Below are positions 9,133 to 13,376 of a DNA stretch of 13,376 nucleotides, piece after piece. The notes beneath the pieces are model-generated. The model did no database searches, was not told the origin of the DNA, and saw nothing but the letters and a program-made list of their open reading frames with translations. The number at the start of each line of letters is the position of its first letter. Within the stretch, counting starts at the first letter, position 1. The stretch is from Lojkania enalia (lineage: Eukaryota > Ascomycota > Dothideomycetes > Pleosporales): NCBI GenBank assembly GCA_010094045.1, contig ML986821.1, forward strand, positions 13,654 through 27,029, in the 5' to 3' direction. The position numbers were made by a program, and so were the translations under genes.

Positions 9133-9186
9133 CTAAGAAAAAGTAGCTACTTTAATAGTTTAGCCGCTTTAATAGTAGAATACGTT
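9133..9186. repeat. Right terminal inverted repeat of Fot copy B
   Basis: This is the inverse of 7339-7392, starting CTAAGAAAAAGTAGC inside and running out through TAGAATACGTT. The outer stretch TAGAATAYRTT is also found at the outer end of copy A (6805-6815), which fixes the outer boundary better than the nearby TA at 9176-9177. Confidence 0.9.
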
Positions 9187-11091
9187 CCTTTTTAGACTTA
9201 ATATAGAACCTATAAATATAAAGTTCTACCTTTTAAATTATATAATAGTTTAATAACTTACTAGTACTATATAAATAATATATTAATTAACTATCTAGAT
9301 AACTTCTATATTACTTATCTAGATAATATTCTTATCTACTTTAAAGATAAGATAATATATACTATCTATATTAAGAAAGTTCTTAAGAAATTATATTAAG
9401 TAAAGTTATAAGTTAATATTAAAAAGAGCGAATTCTATATTACCTAAACTAAATATTTTAGCTATATCCTCTTAAATAAAGATTTTAAGGTTAATTTAGA
9501 GAAGGTAGAAGTATTATATAACTAGTAGCTACCTACTATTATAATAGGTATAAAATCCTTCTTAAGTTTTACTAGATTCTATTAATAGTTTATACTAGAA
9601 TTCTTATATATTATAAAGCTAATTATTATATTATAAAGTTTTATAACCTCTTTTATATAGATTTTAGAATATAATATTATCTTTAAAAAATTAAAGTTAG
9701 CTCTATTAAATATATTTATATTCTACTACTTTAACTTAAACGCTATTAAAACCTATTAATTACTATCTTAGAAGTACTATTAGAAGAGTATAAAAGCTAC
9801 TTATAAACGATATATATAGAATTATATTTTATACTATAAATCTTATCTAATATAAATCTAAACTCTAAGTTTTATCTATTTACTTTCTATACTAAATTAA
9901 TTAATATAGTACCTATATATTAACTTTAAAGATTTTTCTATAGATAAGTTTAAATATAATTAAATTATAGTAGTAATCGATCGCCTATCTAAATAAGCTA
10001 TATCTATTTTCTACTATTATATAATTAATATATAGGGAATAACCGAATTATTTATTTAATAGATATACTATTTTAGCTATATATCTAAAACTATTATTTT
10101 AAACTAAAGACTTTAGTTTATATCTAGTTTCTAGTTTAAATTCTACTATATCTTAAATATAAAGATTAAACTATCTACTACTTATTATAAAAAAACTAAT
10201 AGATAGACGAAAATTATAAATAAGTATATTAATTAGAAACTATACTCCTTTATATCCTTCTATTAAAATAATTAGAGTTCTCTATTATCTATAATCAACT
10301 AAATATAAGTAACTCTACCCTATATAACTATTAGAATATCTTTATATTAGATTCTATATAGATTTAAGTTCTATTAGAATTAGAATTAAAAATATTATAT
10401 TAGTTCTATTATTATAATAGATAAATTAAATTATAAGAATATTTTAGCTCTAGTAACTTATATATATATAGCCTAAGAAATTATAAAGGTTAATATTAAA
10501 AAGGTTTAGAATTATATATAATCTATTATTAACTATTATTAATAACCGATTAATTAGTAGATTAGTAATATAATCTATTTAAATACTAAGAACTTTATAG
10601 TTTAGAGATTAGGCTAAAAACTATCTAATTAATAGGAGGGCTTTTTTAAAGTACTAGAGTAGGTTAGAAATTTATACTATTTATAACTATTTCTAAAGTT
10701 AAAAATATATAATATTTTTATACTATACCTATTATATAAAAACTTCTAAAACTTTTTACTAGAATAAAAAGCTCTAAAACTACCCGCTATTATTATTAAT
10801 AGGGTAGAAGAGTAGGAGGTTAAAGAAATACTAGCTAGTAAGCTATATTATAAGACCCTTAAATACTATATAAAATAGGTAGAATATAATTCTAATTTAG
10901 TCTAGTATAAAACTTTAAATTTTATAGATTTATCTTATAAACTAAAAACTTTTTATAATAAGTATCTAAATTAGTTAGAACTTCTAAAAACTCTAATTAA
11001 ATAGATTAAAGTATATAAGAATAGTATAGAAAATATAGATTATCTAGTAGATAATAATATATAAAAGTTAAATAGTAGATTAGAAAACTAA
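9187..11091 (+). pseudogene. Ty3/gypsy pol: RT end, integrase, chromodomain (RNase H missing)
   Basis: Continues the frame of 6816-7338. RT: Y-K-V-L-P-F at about 9223-9240, then the Y-L-D-D box as Y-L-D-N at 9316-9327, and F-L-S-F-T-R-F-Y near 9560-9590. Shortly after F-K-K-L-K-L-A-L-L the frame jumps at about 9735-9745 from the start of RNase H straight to the K-T-Y-x-L-L-S block before integrase, so the RNase H catalytic region is absent. The integrase zinc finger Cys residues read Tyr. The integrase triad is fully lost: Asn at 9922-9924, Asn at 10102-10104, Lys at 10210-10212, with exactly 35 residues between the last two positions. A chromodomain follows at about 10804-10974. The frame ends at TAA 11089-11091 or slightly later, since that TAA could be an old Gln codon. 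Confidence 0.92.
10804..10974 (+). other. gypsy C-terminal chromodomain
   Basis: The frame reads V-E-E-stop-E-V-K-E-I-L-A-S-K, then L-K-Y-Y-I-K-stop-V and stop-Y-K-T-L-N, ending in Y-N-K-Y. This fits the chromodomain pattern V-E-x-I-L-x-x-R...Y-x-V-K-W-x-G...T-W-E-P...F-H-x-x-Y-P with RIP stops at the Trp codons. In chromoviruses this domain reads histone marks and steers integration into heterochromatin, which suits the location. Confidence 0.85.
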
Positions 11092-11746
11092 ATTATAGGT
11101 CTAAAATTACTCTTCTATAATATCTAGAGAATCTAATAGTAGGCTATTAAATACTTCTCTAGTTCTCTTCTTTTCTACTCTTCTTTTTCTTTCTTCCTTT
11201 TAAACTTCCTTTAAACCTCTTCTATTTTATTTTTAACCGCCTAAGAGTATTATAATATTAATTTAAAAGTTAGATACTAAAGCTTTTAAAGCTAAAATCT
11301 AATAGAATAATTTAATACTTTAGTAGAGTAAAGTTATCTAAATACTAGCTATAGAAAAGCTAGCTTTCTAATTCTTTATAACCTAGGTTATAAGTATTAA
11401 ATTATAAGTAGATTCTAAAATAGTTTTAAAGGCTACTTTTTTATTCTTCTTATCTTCTATATATTAGGCTACTATTTATAGTTTAAAATAGCTCTAGAAG
11501 ACTAGAAACTTCTCTTTATAATAGAAGAGAATTTATAAATATATTAGTAGTAAATATTCTACTAGTATTAGATATAATTTATATAGAATTATACTTTTTA
11601 TTTTATAATATATAATACTTATATTTTTTAAATTTTAAAAATTAAAGGGTATATATTATATACTACTTATAGACGAGTATATATATAGTTTAAAAGTAGA
11701 TAACCTAAAAGACCTTTAAAAAGGTTTTAAAAAGTAGGCGGAGTAG
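11092..11746 (+). other. gypsy 3' region between pol and LTR
   Basis: Sequence between the end of pol and the 3' LTR. A pyrimidine-rich run sits at about 11155-11225. A purine-rich stretch (AAAAAGTAGGCGGAGTAG, 11729-11746) just before the proposed LTR start is a plausible polypurine tract that primed plus-strand synthesis. On the minus strand, about 11130-11350 can be read as a charged Lys/Glu-rich stretch (K-R-K-K-E-K-E-E) interrupted only by TAG/TAA. Whether this was an antisense reading frame or is just the complement of the pyrimidine run is undecided. I recognise no other gene here. Confidence 0.5.
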
Positions 11747-12490
11747 TATATTAATTAATTTTTTTTCTATAAGATATTAGTAATATTTTAATAATTAATA
11801 GTTTTAGAGACGTATAATAATATATATAGAGTAGAAGTTGTTATTTAGTTAAAGAAGTTTAGTTAATAGTAACCTAATAATATACTAAAATTAGTAAATA
11901 CTTATTATTATATACGATAAAATTATAATATTAATAAACTATTATAATAGTAGTTACTAGCTAATATATAGGTTAATTATATTTACTATAAAAATTTTAC
12001 TTAATATTATATTAATATATAAATATATCTTTATAGATAATTATATATATTAGTTCTTATTAATAAATACCTTTTTAAAGAAATTTCTTTATACTAGAAC
12101 CTATTTATAATAGTTTTAATTCCCTCCTAAACTAGTATAGATAGGGACTATTAGTCTATAAAAAGAGGAATAGTATAATAATATAAAGAAATTATTCTAT
12201 AAAAAGCTTTATATATAATCTTATCTTAAAGTTTTTTACTTATCTTAATCTACTCTTAGCTCTACTCTTTTTCCTATCTATATATAGTTATATATTCTCT
12301 TATAAATAGTTTAGTAGTTCTTCTATATTCTTTTATATAAGGTTTATAAATATTAATAGAATTTCTAGGTTTCTAAACCTTTATATACTCTTATATACCT
12401 TTAAGTAGATTTATACTATATTTAAACCTATTATCTTACCTATACTATTATATCTAGTACTATTTATAGTAGAATTACTAATCTTATTAT
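11747..12490 (+). repeat. gypsy 3' LTR (end uncertain)
   Basis: Starts after the polypurine-like tract with TATATTAATT, consistent with an original TG changed to TA. A promoter-like core CTATAAAAAGAGG lies at about 12157-12169 and is followed by pyrimidine-rich sequence up to about 12290, as in the R/U5 part of fungal gypsy LTRs. The other LTR is outside the window, so the right edge cannot be fixed: it could be as early as about 12290 or near 12490. No CA or TG dinucleotide remains from about 11840 onward. Confidence 0.5.
12157..12169 (+). promoter_or_regulatory. TATA-like core promoter of gypsy LTR
   Basis: CTATAAAAAGAGG is more G-containing and canonical than the surrounding TA-repeats and lies about 410 bases into the proposed LTR. 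This is a normal position for a retrotransposon TATA box. Function is inferred from position only. Confidence 0.4.
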
Positions 12491-13215
12491 TAAGTAAAAT
12501 AGTATTTCTTCTCTATAATATTATTATTAAATTCTACTATTCTATAATACTTATAATAGTACTATTTAAACTTTAAAACTTTAATATAATATTTAAAAGT
12601 TATTACTAGTTTTATATCTACTATTATATATAAATTTATATAGAGCTACTATTTTAATAAATATTTTTAACTAAAATAATTACTAGTTTTAACTAGTATA
12701 AAATAGCTATAATTATTAGTATACTTTTAGTTAACTAATTTATATTTTATAGAATTTACTATCTTATAAAATTAGAGTAGAAATAGATTAGCTATTCTTA
12801 CTACTAATAGTAGTAAGCTAAAGTATTTAGTATAGTAGATATATAATATCTAAATACCTATAATTATATTATTCTAGAAATATTATATCTTTTCTTATTT
12901 CTAGTAATAATAGGTTTATTATATAAGAAAGGTAGATAATATATTAAGAAGTAATAATAAGATTTTTAAGCTTAAATAGTAATATAATTTATCTTATATT
13001 TAAAAATAGTCTAATCTACTTTCTATTATATATAAGAGTAGTTATTTATCTTCTATTATATACTACCTATTAAGAATTCTTTATAAAATTAATTAGGGTA
13101 AATATATAATAGGAGAAATATATTAATTTATAGTATAATTTTACTAATTTAAACTAGTATTAGTTTATATTTAATAAAGAGAAATAGAAAGTAAGTATAT
13201 ACTACTCTAGATAGA
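12491..13215. other. Unassigned RIP-saturated DNA
   Basis: About 0.7 kb with no CA or TG at all. I see no similarity to the elements above and no RNA gene. On the plus strand one frame from about 12770 to the TAA at about 13260 has unusually long stop-free runs for such TA-rich DNA. Its stops are all TAA/TAG that could be old Gln/Trp codons, and it runs without a break into the unmutated flank. It resembles no family I know. Because RIP acts on duplicated DNA, this stretch was probably part of another repeat. Confidence 0.45.
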
Positions 13216-13376
13216 TGTTCTATACCAAGAGGCATTTGATAGGAAGTAAGCTAGACTTTTAATAGATATGGGAAGCTGCTGCTGACAACTACGTGTCTGG
13301 TGGTGTAGCGCGTAAGTGTATCTCTAAATGCTGAGACGCGAGACTGCTGCTGACGACGGCGTGTCTGGTGGTGTAG
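13216..13376. other. Edge of RIP block: normal-composition flank
   Basis: Composition changes abruptly. About 20 TG dinucleotides occur in these 161 bases after none in more than 1.3 kb, and GC content rises strongly. This looks like single-copy or non-RIP-mutated DNA, or a repeat too short for RIP. Too little is present to call a gene. Confidence 0.8.
13276..13376. repeat. 68-bp-period repeat, two copies of a 33-bp core
   Basis: The 33-bp segments 13276-13308 and 13344-13376 match at 30 of 33 positions and start 68 bases apart. Both run from CTGCTGCTGAC to CGTGTCTGGTGGTGTAG. The second copy ends exactly at the window edge, so a longer tandem array may continue to the right. The 35 bases between the cores show only weak similarity to the sequence before the first core. 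Confidence 0.85.

Larger units (their letters stand above)
7339..9186 (+). mobile_element. Complete Fot1/pogo-type DNA transposon copy B
   Basis: This 1848-bp element is bounded by 54-bp terminal inverted repeats (7339-7392 and 9133-9186). About seven mismatches separate them, all C/T or G/A. It contains one transposase frame, a length typical of Fot1-class elements (about 1.9 kb). It interrupts a gypsy RT: removing it joins codon 7336-7338 to 9187 in frame. It keeps more CA and TG than the surrounding gypsy, for example around 7670-7680, 7965-7975, 8955-8975 and 9004-9027, so it is probably younger than its host element. The arms of copies A and B form a large inverted repeat around a 523-bp gypsy spacer. 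Confidence 0.94.

Noticed and set aside
10440..11000. Separate small genes within the gypsy integrase tail
   Set aside because: The same frame as the rest of pol explains the segment, including the chromodomain.
12790..12815. Palindrome around 12798-12818 (TTACTAC...GTAGTAA) as a regulatory hairpin
   Set aside because: Short inverted repeats arise often by chance in two-letter-like TA-rich sequence, and nothing nearby supports a function.
1..13376. Mitochondrial, plasmid or naturally AT-rich protist genome
   Set aside because: The loss is specific to CA/TG with matching TA excess and in-frame TAA/TAG at Gln/Trp codons, and normal-composition DNA resumes at 13216. This is the RIP signature, not uniform AT bias.

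Overview
The window reads as heavily RIP-mutated (repeat-induced point mutation) repetitive DNA from a filamentous ascomycete, probably an AT-rich isochore or centromere-like block. CA and TG dinucleotides are almost absent, TA is extreme, and reading frames that match transposon proteins are broken only by TAA/TAG codons where Gln or Trp would be expected. Ty1/copia, chromodomain Ty3/gypsy and Fot1/pogo elements together are a typical ascomycete (for example Dothideomycete) repertoire. The species cannot be named from the sequence. There is no intact gene.

Layout. (1) 1-4965, minus strand: a Ty1/copia retrotransposon running off the left edge. One frame carries gag, zinc knuckle, protease, integrase, reverse transcriptase and RNase H, and its 5' LTR lies at about 4641-4965. 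(2) 4966-6815, minus strand: Fot1/pogo copy A, cut by the copia insertion, with a terminal repeat expanded into a 17-bp minisatellite. (3) 6816-7338, plus strand: the first half of a gypsy reverse transcriptase. (4) 7339-9186, plus strand: Fot1/pogo copy B, complete with 54-bp terminal inverted repeats, inserted inside the gypsy reverse transcriptase. (5) 9187 to about 12490, plus strand: the rest of gypsy pol (reverse transcriptase, integrase, chromodomain), its 3' region and 3' LTR. (6) About 12490-13215: RIP-saturated DNA that I cannot assign. (7) 13216-13376: abruptly normal-composition DNA with a 68-bp-period repeat, apparently the edge of the RIP-affected block.

The logic is a nest. A gypsy element was hit by two Fot1/pogo copies in opposite orientation, and one of these was hit by copia. 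The outer gypsy is the most completely RIP-mutated, while copia and Fot copy B keep more CA/TG, which fits the insertion order. Catalytic residues are mostly lost through G-to-A or C-to-T changes (Asp to Asn, Glu to Lys, Cys/His to Tyr). I see no host operon, defence system or other undescribed gene system. The interest lies in the nesting, the terminal-repeat minisatellite, an in-frame loss of RNase H in gypsy, and the sharp right boundary.
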